From Gammaproteobacteria bacterium (GTDB lineage: Bacteria > Pseudomonadota > Gammaproteobacteria > Steroidobacterales > Woeseiaceae), in NCBI GenBank assembly GCA_030429005.1, contig JAUIDP010000001.1, forward strand, positions 113,416 to 177,415: 64,000 nucleotides of DNA, in the 5' to 3' direction. Below are positions 15,248-24,491 of this stretch, piece after piece. A model generated the notes under the pieces. That model worked only from the letters and a program-made list of their open reading frames with translations, was not told the DNA's origin and searched no databases. The stretch's first letter is position 1. The number at the start of each line of letters is the position of its first letter. A program made the position numbers and the translations under genes.

Positions 15248-16474
15248 TCAGAAATAGTGCGGCTGAAAATTCAGGTGGATATTGAAGCTGATGCTGTAAC
15301 GCTTCTCGGTTGACAGGTTCGGGTGCACGAAATGGTAGACAGCCGATGGCCACATCAACAGGGCGCCCGGAACCGGCCGGATCGTGAAATTGGGACTGAA
15401 CCGCGACCCCGCCGGGTATGTCAGCGCCGTTGACCCGGCGCGCGGATCACGATACGAGATACACGCCGGCGGCAGCTCGGATTGGTACTCCTCGTCCGTT
15501 TCGGTGCCGGGTATCTGCACATAGTAGGTGCCGCTCAGGTAGCTCCACGGGTGTGTGTGCGGACCATGATAATCGCCGAAACGATTGATGTTCGACCACG
15601 ACGCGATCTCCCAGGAGATCGGGTAGTTCATTTTGAATTGCTTGAAATACTCGGTCACCGAGCGATTGATGTGCGACATCAGCCAGTCAACAGCCGGATG
15701 GCCGAGGTCACGAAAACGGTTGGTATCGAAGTCTGTCGTGAGATCGGGATTGCTGCGCTCCATGTCATCGATGAGTCCAATCAGCTCCCGATTCGGCTCT
15801 TCGTGCTGCGGCAGGCGGCGTTTGACCAGTCCGGTCGGCCACATCTCGTTGATTTCGCCAGTCCATTCGGTTGCCTCTGCAACGCCTTTTTCCTCGTTCG
15901 CGCACGGCACAACCTCGAAACCGATACTGAGCTGGGGGCTTCGCGACAGGTTCGGATGACGAAAGTCATTGACCTGCGCCGGCCACAGCAGCAACAGGCC
16001 CGGGCGCGGTCGCACGGACAGGGCCTGGTTGCGATACGGGTCGCCCTTGATCGACAACATGTTGAATCCCGGTCGAGGGTCGTACAGCGTCAGGTCACCC
16101 GGATGTGTATCGCCCCGCAGTTGCAATGACTCGGTATTGCTCGGTGTTTCGAGATAGAACACGCCGCGCAGGTACGCACCAGGCGCATTTTTGAGCCCTT
16201 GCGATGCGCCGTACGGCAACCGGTCGACGCGTCCTCGTAGTTTCCACGTGGGGACCGTTTCAACTTCCAGTCGCTTGAAATACGCACCAACCGCAGCACT
16301 GATCTCCTCTCGAAGTCGCGCTACCGCCGGATCGTCCAGCGTGAACAGGTCCGCATCGGGCGAGTTCGTATCGGCGGCGAGTTGCCGCAGTTTTGCGACC
16401 AGCGACGCATCAGCCAGCGGCTTGCTCAGGACCGCTGTAGGCCACAAGCCGATGATTTCGTCGTTCCATTGCAT
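15248..16474 (-). CDS. Duplicated 2OG-Fe(II) oxygenase-like protein, N-terminal half degenerate
   Basis: 408 aa made of two similar halves (about 1-200 and 205-408). Both contain a WPTxLxKR/xLA-type opening, a YLxGxFYxxxP/YLSGTYYVQIP strand, a YDPR/YRDPR segment and a HPNLS...SIxFxI ending. The second half keeps histidines around HTHPWSYLSGTYY (about 302-314) and HFVHPNLS with an Arg soon after, as expected of iron and 2-oxoglutarate binding. The first half has NAPGAYLRGVFY instead, so its metal site looks lost. The family is the putative 2OG-Fe(II) oxygenase group (PF13759-like), which often sits beside TonB receptors and tryptophan-halogenase genes, as here. Substrate unknown. Confidence 0.72.
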   Translation of the reverse strand: MQWNDEIIGLWPTAVLSKPLADASLVAKLRQLAADTNSPDADLFTLDDPAVARLREEISAAVGAYFKRLEVETVPTWKLRGRVDRLPYGASQGLKNAPGAYLRGVFYLETPSNTESLQLRGDTHPGDLTLYDPRPGFNMLSIKGDPYRNQALSVRPRPGLLLLWPAQVNDFRHPNLSRSPQLSIGFEVVPCANEEKGVAEATEWTGEINEMWPTGLVKRRLPQHEEPNRELIGLIDDMERSNPDLTTDFDTNRFRDLGHPAVDWLMSHINRSVTEYFKQFKMNYPISWEIASWSNINRFGDYHGPHTHPWSYLSGTYYVQIPGTETDEEYQSELPPACISYRDPRAGSTALTYPAGSRFSPNFTIRPVPGALLMWPSAVYHFVHPNLSTEKRYSISFNIHLNFQPHYF

Positions 16475-16492
16475 TGCCGCTGCCCGGTGCTG

Positions 16493-17194
16493 TTACTTGT
16501 CTGCAGCCGCGTACCTCGACAGTCGATGGAACTGGTTGATCGAAAAAATCTGGGCGTACAGGAGCGGCAGGAGATCCTTGTCGCGCAGCTCGATGAATTT
16601 TTCCTCGGGGAGCTCTCTCAGCTTCACGATATCGGTCGTGTATACACCGTCGATGTGAACATTCGTGTCGCCGGCAGCTACCGTCAGGTCACAATCTGTC
16701 AGCACCTCGAGTTCCGTCAGCACCTTGATGGCGGCCTTGGTGATCTGGTCCTGCTCGTAGTAATTGCCGACTGACTTGGTGACTGCCTGCAGGAACTCCG
16801 TCTCACCGCCGGTTTCGTTGAACAGTGCGTTGCCCTCAGTTTCCGATACGAGCTCATTGTCCGTGTCCAGTCCCAGCACGAGGCGACCCGGGTCCTGGCT
16901 GTCATTGACCAGTTTGAACGGCATGTTCTGGATGATGGCCGGCATGTAAAGTCCCTGCCACAGGCCATCATTGACAAACAGGTTCTTGCCCGGTTCGATG
17001 CCGAAAATTGCGACCAGCTGCAACTCGTCCGTGCCCTGTTTCTTTGTGAAGACAACCGGGTAGTCGTTGCCGGCGTGCCCACACTCCTGGAACACCAGCG
17101 GCAGCATGTGCACGTCCGACAGGAATTCGAAACTGGCGGGCGGCCGAATCCGCAAGTGGTTGTGATCCCGATTATTCAAGATAACGATGGGCAT
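16493..17194 (-). CDS. SapC family protein
   Basis: 233 aa without a clear signal peptide. It carries the features of the SapC family: an N-terminal segment with FLSDVHMLPLVFQECGHAGNDYPVVF, then LVAIFGIEPGKNLFV and LPLLYAQIFSINQFHRL near the end. SapC was first named next to Campylobacter S-layer genes, but most homologues lie beside TonB receptors and halogenase-family flavoproteins, where their role is unknown. It is 18 bp upstream of the oxygenase-like gene on the same strand, so it is likely in the same transcript, and divergent from the halogenase gene across a 127-bp shared regulatory gap. Confidence 0.8.
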   Translation of the reverse strand: MPIVILNNRDHNHLRIRPPASFEFLSDVHMLPLVFQECGHAGNDYPVVFTKKQGTDELQLVAIFGIEPGKNLFVNDGLWQGLYMPAIIQNMPFKLVNDSQDPGRLVLGLDTDNELVSETEGNALFNETGGETEFLQAVTKSVGNYYEQDQITKAAIKVLTELEVLTDCDLTVAAGDTNVHIDGVYTTDIVKLRELPEEKFIELRDKDLLPLLYAQIFSINQFHRLSRYAAADK

Positions 17195-17321
17195 GATACT
17201 CTCCGCAAACCACGTGTCGTTCCGCCAGCGCGAATCAACAACGTTTGATTTTTCCAGGTGGGCGCGAATTAGACATCAATCCTATGCGCATTGTCCAGTT
17301 TACGGGATCGTGAGAGTCGAT

Positions 17322-18827
17322 ATGCAACCAATCAGGAAAATTGTCATTGTCGGTGGCGGTTCGTCGGGCTGGATTTCAGCGGCGATTCTGGCCCACGACT
17401 TTCGACGCGAGGTTCTCGATGTCGAGCTGGTCGAGTCAGAGGAGATCGGCACGATCGGCGTTGGTGAATCGACCGTGCCCCCGTTTGTCGAACTCATCCG
17501 GAATCTCGGCATCGACCAGCAGGACTTCATTCGCAACGTACACGCCACGTTCAAGCTCGGCATCGAATTTCCGGACTGGCACCGGGTCGGTGAGTCCTAC
17601 TTTCACCCGTTCGGCTGGATCGGTACGCCCGTTGGTGTGCACGATTTCTACCAGGTCTGGCTGAAAGCCAAGGCGCTGGGACACCCGTCTGAACTGCAGT
17701 CTTTCGCGCCCTGCACTGCCATGGCCAGGAAAAAGCGCTTCATGTTGCCCGAGGAGGCACCGCCAAAGACACCGCTTGGCAGTGCCGGCTATGCGCTGCA
17801 TATCGATGCAAGCCTGGTGGCCCGGTACCTGCGCGGCTATGCCGAGGAGCGCGGCGTACAGCGTACAGAGGGTCGTGTCACCGAGGTGCGGCAAAAGGAA
17901 GACGGCAGCATCGCCAGCCTGGTATTGCAAAGCGGCAAGGAGATACACGGCGACTTCTTTATTGATTCCACCGGATTTTTCTCGCTGCTTATCGAGAAGA
18001 CGCTTGGCATTGAATACGAGGACTGGCTGAAGTACCTGCCCTGTGATCGGGCCGTGGCGGTGCAAACCGAGAACCTCGGCGAACCGGCGCCCTACACAGT
18101 TTCGGCCGCGCGGGAGGAAGGCTGGACCTGGCGCATTCCGCTGCAGCACCGGATGGGGAATGGCTACGTCTATTCCAGTGAACACATCAGTGACGACGAA
18201 GCGACGGCAAAGCTGCTGAGCTTCGCAAAGGGCAAGACCCTGATCGAGCCGAACATCATTCCGTTCCGCGCTGGCATGCGCAAATCCTTCTGGCACAAGA
18301 ACTGTGTTTCGGTCGGACTGTCAGCCGGCTTCGTCGAGCCACTCGAGGCAACGGCGTTGCACATCGTGGTTCGCAGCATGCACCACCTGCTGCGCCTGTT
18401 CCCGGACCAGTCCTGTGAGCCGGCGCTGATCAACGAATACAACCGCCTGATGCAGCAGGAGTACGAGCGGGTCCGCGACTTCGTCGTCATGCACTACAGC
18501 CTGACAGACCGCGACGACACGCCGTTCTGGAAGCATTGCCGGGAGATGGAAATTCCAGCCTCACTGGCCGAGCGTATCGAGCTGTTCAAGGCGCACGGCT
18601 CGCTGCGCCAGGGCATCGAGGAACTCTGGGGACCAGTCAGCTGGCAGTCAATATTCGAGGGCATGGGCGTACGCCCACGCAACTACAGCCCGAAGGTCGA
18701 CAACCTGGACTTCGACCGGGTCGGCGAGATGCTCGGGCAAATGGAGGCGGCCATCAACGGCATGGTCGACCAGTTGCCGAGTCACGATGCCTTCCTGCGC
18801 GATCGGTTCGGTGCCATACGCGCCTAG
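17322..18827 (+). CDS. Tryptophan-halogenase family flavin-dependent enzyme
   Basis: 501 aa. FAD-binding loop GGGSSGW (11-17). The catalytic lysine of the family is present as Lys78 in ATFKLGIEF (PrnA Lys79 equivalent). The halogenase signature WTWRIPLQ (about 268-275) and the GFVEPLEATALHIV segment with its glutamate are also conserved. Reduced FAD and O2 would make hypohalous acid, which the lysine delivers to an aromatic substrate. In TonB-receptor clusters such proteins have unknown substrates and need not halogenate tryptophan. Start 17322 fits the Rossmann fold; a reading from 17187 overlaps sapC and was rejected. Confidence 0.85.
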   Translation: MQPIRKIVIVGGGSSGWISAAILAHDFRREVLDVELVESEEIGTIGVGESTVPPFVELIRNLGIDQQDFIRNVHATFKLGIEFPDWHRVGESYFHPFGWIGTPVGVHDFYQVWLKAKALGHPSELQSFAPCTAMARKKRFMLPEEAPPKTPLGSAGYALHIDASLVARYLRGYAEERGVQRTEGRVTEVRQKEDGSIASLVLQSGKEIHGDFFIDSTGFFSLLIEKTLGIEYEDWLKYLPCDRAVAVQTENLGEPAPYTVSAAREEGWTWRIPLQHRMGNGYVYSSEHISDDEATAKLLSFAKGKTLIEPNIIPFRAGMRKSFWHKNCVSVGLSAGFVEPLEATALHIVVRSMHHLLRLFPDQSCEPALINEYNRLMQQEYERVRDFVVMHYSLTDRDDTPFWKHCREMEIPASLAERIELFKAHGSLRQGIEELWGPVSWQSIFEGMGVRPRNYSPKVDNLDFDRVGEMLGQMEAAINGMVDQLPSHDAFLRDRFGAIRA

Positions 18828-18878
18828 CTGCAGGCAAGGCTGGCGGCGCTGCGCACACCGCTAACAAAACTCACGCAT

Positions 18879-18912
18879 AAAAAAAGGCGGCTCCTTTCGG
18901 AGCCGCCTCTCT
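18879..18912 (-). terminator. Rho-independent terminator between convergent genes
   Basis: A perfect 9-bp stem, GGCGGCTCC (18886-18894) with GGAGCCGCC (18899-18907), and a TTTC loop. Read on the minus strand it is followed by a run of seven U, so it terminates the TonB receptor gene. On the plus strand the tail TCTCTTTTA is weaker but may also stop the halogenase transcript. Confidence 0.85.
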
Positions 18913-18931
18913 TTTACTGCCGGATTCGACT

Positions 18932-21900
18932 TTATTCGAAGTCGAGCCTTGCACCAAGGCGGAAGTAACGACCCATGATGTTCGGGCCGCCCCATGCCGG
19001 GTTGAAGGCGTAGAGGTGATAAGCAGCTGAAACGTCCAGTTCCGGCTCGATATCAAACACGTTCATGATATCGGCGAACAGTCGGATGTTGTCGTTCAAC
19101 TGGTGCTGAACGGTCAGGTCAACGTTCCACTGGTCATCACTCTTACAAGGCGTGTTGGTTCCGTCCACGTAGGTCAGGACCGATGCGCCCAGGTTGTTGA
19201 GGCAGTCGCCCTTAACACCACCGAAGTCGATCGAGGCGTTGTCAACACCCTGCGTCATGTACGCAGTCAGTGTTGCCGACGTCTTGTCACTGAAGTCGAA
19301 GGTGTTTGCCCAGCTCATGCGCCATTCCGGCGTACCCGAGCAGGACGTGACGTTACAGGGGCTCAACGTTCCGGCGTATTCCAGCTTGTCGCCAGCGTCC
19401 GTCGTCAGCGTGTATTCCTCCATGAAGGACGCATCCAGTCGGCTGGTCCAGTATGTCGGTCCAACCTCAATGCCGCTCAGCGTGAAGCTGAAGTCCCAGC
19501 CGCTAACCGTTTGCTTGTCCTGGTTCTGGTAAGAAGACTGCAGGAAGCCCAGCAACGGCAGTGCGTTCGGGAAGTTGGCATCCGGCGGTGCCGGCAGGGC
19601 GGTAATGCCCGGAACCGTGACAACACCGTTGTTGAGGTAATACTGGTCCTCTGCTTCCGACGTGTCGGTTACACCCGAGATCAGGCCGTCTACCTCGATG
19701 TTCCAGTAGTCGACGGTGATTGTCAGGTTGTCGGTTGCGTTCCAGATGATACCTGCGGTGAACGACTCGGACTCTTCCGGATCCAGTTCCGGATCACCGG
19801 TCTGGGTCAGGCCGAGCGAGTACTGGCCTTCTGCGTAAGCACTGCCACTACCACCGTGTGCAGCACAGAAGTCTGCGTACTCGATGTTGTTCGTGCAGTC
19901 GATGGTCCGCGTAACGTAACCGGTCGTCGGCAAGCCGAACGCTTCGTTGAAGCTCGGAATACGGAAGCCTTCCGAGTAGGACGCGCGGAACGACAGCGAA
20001 TCAATCGGCGTGACCATGACCGACACCTTCGGCGAGAAGTTGTCCTGGCCCGTCGAGTAGTCATCGTAGCGACCTGAAACGTTCAACTCGAGGAAGTCGG
20101 TGAACGGCGCGGAAACTTCGAAGTACGCCGAATCGACATTACGGCTACCTGCCGTACCGACCGAGTTGTAACCGGTGTAACGCTCGTAAGGAGCAGAGTC
20201 GTTAGCCGGGTTGGCGCTCGGCGCATCGATGGACTCACGACGGTGAGAAATACCAACAGCTGCCTGCAGCGGACCACCACCCAGTTCGACCAGTTCCCTG
20301 CCGACGTTGGCATCAATCATCCACAACCGTGACGGCGAGGTGACAACGCTTTCCGGCATGATGTAGTCCCAGATCTCGTTCGGCGTTGCTTCCGGATCAG
20401 CCAGGTTGAACGTACCTTGAGCGAGCACGTCCGCAATGTGCTGCGGGATCATGCCGCCGTTCTGGGTACGCTCGAGGACAACCTCGGAGAACGTGTAGGA
20501 GACGTTGTAGTTCCACGCGTCGCCGAATACACCGTTCAGTCCCATCGCCAGGCGCGTCGTACGCGACTCTGCATCGATGAATCGCGTGCGGCTCATCGGC
20601 GCACGGAATTCAACCTCTGCGCGCATACCTTGAGCGGCAAACGGGTTGTACGGGTTGAGCTGGCCGTTGGTTGCATCACAACCGGTGTTCAGGCCGTCCA
20701 TCGTGCCAACACCCGTCGCACAAACATAAACCGGCGCCAACGCGTTGTAGGTTCCTGCGTAGTTCAGGCCCTGCGGCGGTGTCGTTGCACGGTCGAAGTT
20801 GATCGGCAGGTAAAGGGTCGACGTATCGGTACGATAGTAGTTCGCCGTCGTGTAGAACTCGGAACCGTTGTCGAACGCTTTCGTGAAGCGCAGCGACAGG
20901 CCCATCCGCTCGATTTCCGGCTGCAGTTGCATGTCTTCCCAGTAATCGAACTCACAGGCGATGTCCGGGTTGATACCGTTTTGGCCCGAAGCCGGAACCA
21001 TGATCTCGTTGTACTGGCGGCAACCTGCGGCAGGGTTCACGAACTCATACTGGCCCGCACCTGCACCGTTGGCGTCAATCGGACGAACATAGGCAACGCC
21101 CGGGATATCCGAGAACCAGCCATTCCAGCTACCGTCTTCCGGCGTGATGCTGTTCCAGATGTAGTTCGGCATACAGCTGCCTGACGGTCCGCAAATGCTG
21201 GTCCAGTCGGCTGTGCTGAACGGCTTGTCGCGCTCGTTACGTTCCAGCGCTTCCTGGTTCATGTATTCCGCGGCAACGTAGAAGTTGTATCCGTCGCTGC
21301 TCAGGTCACCGGTACCCCAGCTGATGTCGATGCGCTGCTCTTCACCACCGCCATCTTGCGAGAATCCGCCTGAACCGTTCAGGTGCAGACCCTGGATCTC
21401 TTTCTTCGTGATGACGTTGACCACACCGGCGATTGCGTCTGCGCCGTAGGTCGAAGATGCGCCGTCACGCAGGATTTCAACACGCTCAACGATGGAGTTC
21501 GGGATCGTGTTCAGGTCAACGAAGTTACGCTGACCGTCGTCCGCGAGCGGATACGGTGCGAGGCGCAGTCCGTCAGCTACCGACAGCGTCGACTGTACCG
21601 TCAGGCCGCGCAGTGCCGGTGCCGTGGCACCCGTGGCGAAGTTGAAGCCCACGTTCCAGTTGTTGGTGATCGTACCGGCGTTGTTCTGCGGCAGGCGCAG
21701 CGCGACGTCGGAAATCGTGTTGAGGCCACGCAGCTCCATGTCCTCACTGGTCATGACGCTGATTGGCAGAGCTTCCGTATCACCGCGTTTGAGAATTGTT
21801 CCCGTAGTTACAATCTCTTCGATGTATTCGTCGGACTCCGGATCATTTGTCTGCGATTGGGCAATCGCAGGCAGGCTGGTACTGACGGCAGCCGCCCCCA

Positions 21901-21961
21901 AGGCGGTCACCACAGCACTGCGTATGGAACTAGACTTAGGCGTCTTATAGAGCGCTGACAT
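18932..21961 (-). CDS. TonB-dependent outer membrane receptor
   Basis: 1009 aa. Signal peptide (cut near AIA-QSQ, residue 35), TonB-box-like EEIVTTGTI (about 49-57), then a plug domain with VERVEILRDGASSTYGADAIAGVVNVITKK and a large 22-strand-type barrel that ends with an aromatic-containing terminal strand (FRLGARLDFE). Disulfide-type Cys pairs occur in extracellular-loop-like segments (CGPSGSC, CNVTSC). It resembles the large receptors of Xanthomonadales and sphingomonads, which import sugars, peptides or siderophores with TonB energy; no ligand can be assigned. Neighbouring halogenase, SapC and oxygenase-like genes suggest a dedicated substrate. AGGGGAT ribosome site. Confidence 0.93.
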   Translation of the reverse strand: MSALYKTPKSSSIRSAVVTALGAAAVSTSLPAIAQSQTNDPESDEYIEEIVTTGTILKRGDTEALPISVMTSEDMELRGLNTISDVALRLPQNNAGTITNNWNVGFNFATGATAPALRGLTVQSTLSVADGLRLAPYPLADDGQRNFVDLNTIPNSIVERVEILRDGASSTYGADAIAGVVNVITKKEIQGLHLNGSGGFSQDGGGEEQRIDISWGTGDLSSDGYNFYVAAEYMNQEALERNERDKPFSTADWTSICGPSGSCMPNYIWNSITPEDGSWNGWFSDIPGVAYVRPIDANGAGAGQYEFVNPAAGCRQYNEIMVPASGQNGINPDIACEFDYWEDMQLQPEIERMGLSLRFTKAFDNGSEFYTTANYYRTDTSTLYLPINFDRATTPPQGLNYAGTYNALAPVYVCATGVGTMDGLNTGCDATNGQLNPYNPFAAQGMRAEVEFRAPMSRTRFIDAESRTTRLAMGLNGVFGDAWNYNVSYTFSEVVLERTQNGGMIPQHIADVLAQGTFNLADPEATPNEIWDYIMPESVVTSPSRLWMIDANVGRELVELGGGPLQAAVGISHRRESIDAPSANPANDSAPYERYTGYNSVGTAGSRNVDSAYFEVSAPFTDFLELNVSGRYDDYSTGQDNFSPKVSVMVTPIDSLSFRASYSEGFRIPSFNEAFGLPTTGYVTRTIDCTNNIEYADFCAAHGGSGSAYAEGQYSLGLTQTGDPELDPEESESFTAGIIWNATDNLTITVDYWNIEVDGLISGVTDTSEAEDQYYLNNGVVTVPGITALPAPPDANFPNALPLLGFLQSSYQNQDKQTVSGWDFSFTLSGIEVGPTYWTSRLDASFMEEYTLTTDAGDKLEYAGTLSPCNVTSCSGTPEWRMSWANTFDFSDKTSATLTAYMTQGVDNASIDFGGVKGDCLNNLGASVLTYVDGTNTPCKSDDQWNVDLTVQHQLNDNIRLFADIMNVFDIEPELDVSAAYHLYAFNPAWGGPNIMGRYFRLGARLDFE

Positions 21962-22080
21962 GTTTCATATCCCCTATGCGTTTATGTAGGTAGATGGCGT
22001 AGCAGCGCGACCGCGATCTTGTGCCGCAGGTTCTACTGCTCCCATGTTCTGCCATCGAGGTAGAGCGAGTGTAGATGAAG

Positions 22081-22112
22081 TTTTTGCCAAAAAAAAGCCC
22101 TGATGGCAAAAA
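22081..22112. repeat. Inverted repeat upstream of the TonB receptor gene
   Basis: TTTTTGCCA (22081-22089) and TGGCAAAAA (22104-22112) form a perfect 9-bp inverted repeat with a 14-nt centre, about 120 bp before the receptor start. A further direct copy of TGGCAAAAA is at 22169-22177. It could be an operator for the receptor gene. The rest of the 247-bp gap shows nothing clear. Confidence 0.4.
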
Positions 22113-22208
22113 TCCAACAACATATTCCGCGAACGAATAAGCTTCCGCAAGGGGCTCCAGCCCATTTGTGGCAAAAAAGCAACGTGCCTGGCGGGGCGGA
22201 TCCGGGCG

Positions 22209-24245
22209 TCAGTCCTGCGCCGCGGCAGCGAACGCCGGCACGTCCGGGTACGCCTCGAGCACCGGTCCGAGGGCCATTCTCAGGGGCTCCAGCCAGGATT
22301 CGAAGTGCCGCCAGTGGTCCAGGCCGGCCCGGTTGATGGGCTGTCGGACCTGCGCGGAGCTTGCCGTTCTTACGGCACGATCGGTCTCGTGGAAGCGCAG
22401 GCAGCCTTCCTCGAAGGGCAGTCCACAATAGTCGAGCAGGCTGCGAATCTCGGCCTCGGTATCGTCAATCATGCGCTCGTAGATCACGCGGTGAACCTTG
22501 CCGGGCAGGACCGCGTCGAAATGCGCCATGAGCTCGACGTAATCGCGGTAGGTGTGCCCGAGGTCCTCGAGGCCGTAGGCGAACTGCTGGCCGCGGGCGA
22601 AGAGTTGCTTGTAGATCGAAAAACACGTCGCCAGCGGGTGGCGGCGGGCATCCACGATCCGGGCATTCGGCAGAATCAGCTGTATCAGCCCGACGTTGGC
22701 GAAATTGTTCGGCATCTTGTCAATGAACATCGGCCGGTCCGACTTTCTATAGATTCTCGTCGACGCCAGGTAGCGCTCACCGAGGGCGCGCAGCTCGCCG
22801 GCATCGAGGCTCGCTAACACCTCGGGGTACTGGCCTTCGCTTTTGCCGGCATCGCGGTGGTTCAGCTCCCGCACGATTGCCAGCATGTCCGGCAGTTCCA
22901 TCGTGCCTTCGACAGCAGAATGGCTGGCAAGGATCTGCTCCAACAGGGTTGAACCCGCGCGCGGCAGGCCGACGATGAAAATCGGGTCCTCCGCCATGCA
23001 TCCATGACCCGCGCGTTCGGCGAAAAAGTCGGCTGTCAGAAGTGCCTTTGAGCGCCTGATCCCGTCGGTCAGCTGGGCGGCATCGTACGGCATGGCTTCA
23101 CGCCGCAACCGGTTACCCGTCGCGTAGTGATCAAAAGACCCTGCGTAGTCGCCGGCGTCCTCGAGCACCTTGCCGACCGTGAACTCCAGGTGCTGACGGT
23201 CCGCGTCGCTCGGCCCGGCACGCTCCAGCTGTTGCTGCAACTGCTCGGATTCCTCGCTCGAGAATTCGTAGGTTTTCAGGTCCGCAAGGCTCCACCACGC
23301 TTCGCCGAACTCCGGCCTGAGCGAAATGGCCTTTTTGTAGGCCTCGATCGTCTCTGCCTCCCTGCCGGCAGCCCGCAGCGCATGGCCATAGCTCGCCCAG
23401 ACAGCCGGTTGTTCCGGTTTCTCAGCCAGCAAGCCCGCGTATATCTCGATGGCACGGCTGTATTCGCCGATGCGGTCAAAAATGACGGCCTGGGCCAGGC
23501 GATAGTTCGGATTCTCGGGGTCAGCCGCGAGTGCCCGCTCGATTTCACCCAGCGCTTCGCTGCGCCGCATCTGCTTGTCCAGCACCAGCGCGTAGTCGTG
23601 ATGCGCAGCGGCGTAGTTCGGCACGAGCTGCAGGAAACGCTGCAGCAGGCGCTCGGCATCGTCGTAGTGCTCCATGCGCATCGCAACCGCTGCCAGCATT
23701 TGCATGGCAACGACATCGGTCGGGTCCCGCTGCAACTGCTGGTGCAAGAGTTTGTTGGCTTCGGCGAATCGTTGCTCACGCAGCGCCGCGATTGCCTGCT
23801 GCAGCTGCGGGTCGCCGCTCGCCATCTCAATGCGGCGGGCACAGACCTGGTCGGCTTCATCTGCCCGGCCGGCAGCACGCAGTTCGTCGGCGAGTGAGCA
23901 CCAGGCGCCGGTCATGACCGGCTGCAACTCGACCGCGCGGCGCAATGCCGCAATAGCCTGGTCCCGTCGCCCTGCTGCGGCACAAGCGCGGCCGAGCTCA
24001 TAATGCGCGGCCGCCCAGTCCGGCTGCGACCGGGTCAGCGGCTCGACGATTTCGATGGCCTGCTGCAGCTGACCATTGAACCGCCGCGCCGCGCCGAGCA
24101 GCAACGTCGCACCCGGATGACCGGGCGCACCCAGCAGGATCTGCTCCGCCTTGGCCGCCGCACCGGCGGCGTCCGTGCCAAGCAGGCGTTGGGCTTCAGC
24201 GAGCTCATTCTCGATCGAGCCGACCATATGCGGTGTTTCGCTCAT
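22209..24245 (-). CDS. TPR repeat protein with C-terminal sulfotransferase domain
   Basis: 678 aa. Residues 1 to about 370 are tandem tetratricopeptide repeats (GHPGATLLLGAARRFNGQL, PDWAAAHYELGRACAAAGRR and similar). From about 410 a sulfotransferase domain follows, with the PAPS-binding loop FIVGLPRAGSTLLEQIL (about 415-431) and a 3'-phosphate segment DARRHPLATCFS. It should move a sulfuryl group from PAPS to a protein, glycan or small molecule. TPR-sulfotransferases are commonly encoded close to TonB receptors in marine and soil Proteobacteria. No signal peptide is evident, so it is probably cytoplasmic. Same strand as the receptor gene, with a 247-bp gap. Confidence 0.85.
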   Translation of the reverse strand: MSETPHMVGSIENELAEAQRLLGTDAAGAAAKAEQILLGAPGHPGATLLLGAARRFNGQLQQAIEIVEPLTRSQPDWAAAHYELGRACAAAGRRDQAIAALRRAVELQPVMTGAWCSLADELRAAGRADEADQVCARRIEMASGDPQLQQAIAALREQRFAEANKLLHQQLQRDPTDVVAMQMLAAVAMRMEHYDDAERLLQRFLQLVPNYAAAHHDYALVLDKQMRRSEALGEIERALAADPENPNYRLAQAVIFDRIGEYSRAIEIYAGLLAEKPEQPAVWASYGHALRAAGREAETIEAYKKAISLRPEFGEAWWSLADLKTYEFSSEESEQLQQQLERAGPSDADRQHLEFTVGKVLEDAGDYAGSFDHYATGNRLRREAMPYDAAQLTDGIRRSKALLTADFFAERAGHGCMAEDPIFIVGLPRAGSTLLEQILASHSAVEGTMELPDMLAIVRELNHRDAGKSEGQYPEVLASLDAGELRALGERYLASTRIYRKSDRPMFIDKMPNNFANVGLIQLILPNARIVDARRHPLATCFSIYKQLFARGQQFAYGLEDLGHTYRDYVELMAHFDAVLPGKVHRVIYERMIDDTEAEIRSLLDYCGLPFEEGCLRFHETDRAVRTASSAQVRQPINRAGLDHWRHFESWLEPLRMALGPVLEAYPDVPAFAAAAQD

Positions 24246-24409
24246 AACTGGCGCTTATTCCTTTGCGGTATGAAAGTAGCATGCCTATGGCACTCAACAC
24301 TGCTGTAAGATGATTCAGTAGTGCAATTGCTGCGCATGCGGGACGTGGAGCATACATGAATGGCAATATAGTACAGGCGTTTTGTCACTATATGCGGGCC
24401 AGCAGTACG

Positions 24410-24436
24410 GAACTTTCGCGCCACTTTCTCATCAGA
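24410..24436 (+). promoter_or_regulatory. SigmaE-type promoter for the tandem lipoproteins
   Basis: GGAACTT (24409-24415), a 16-nt spacer and TCAGA (24432-24436) match the extracytoplasmic-stress promoter pattern. The spacer equals that of the small RNA promoter at 10118. The predicted start is near 24443, giving a leader of about 49 nt before the ATG at 24492. Confidence 0.5.
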
Positions 24437-24491
24437 CATAGTGACAGCTTGCGTAATTGCGCGGTTTCGGTAGCTTTCGGGGAGACCGACG

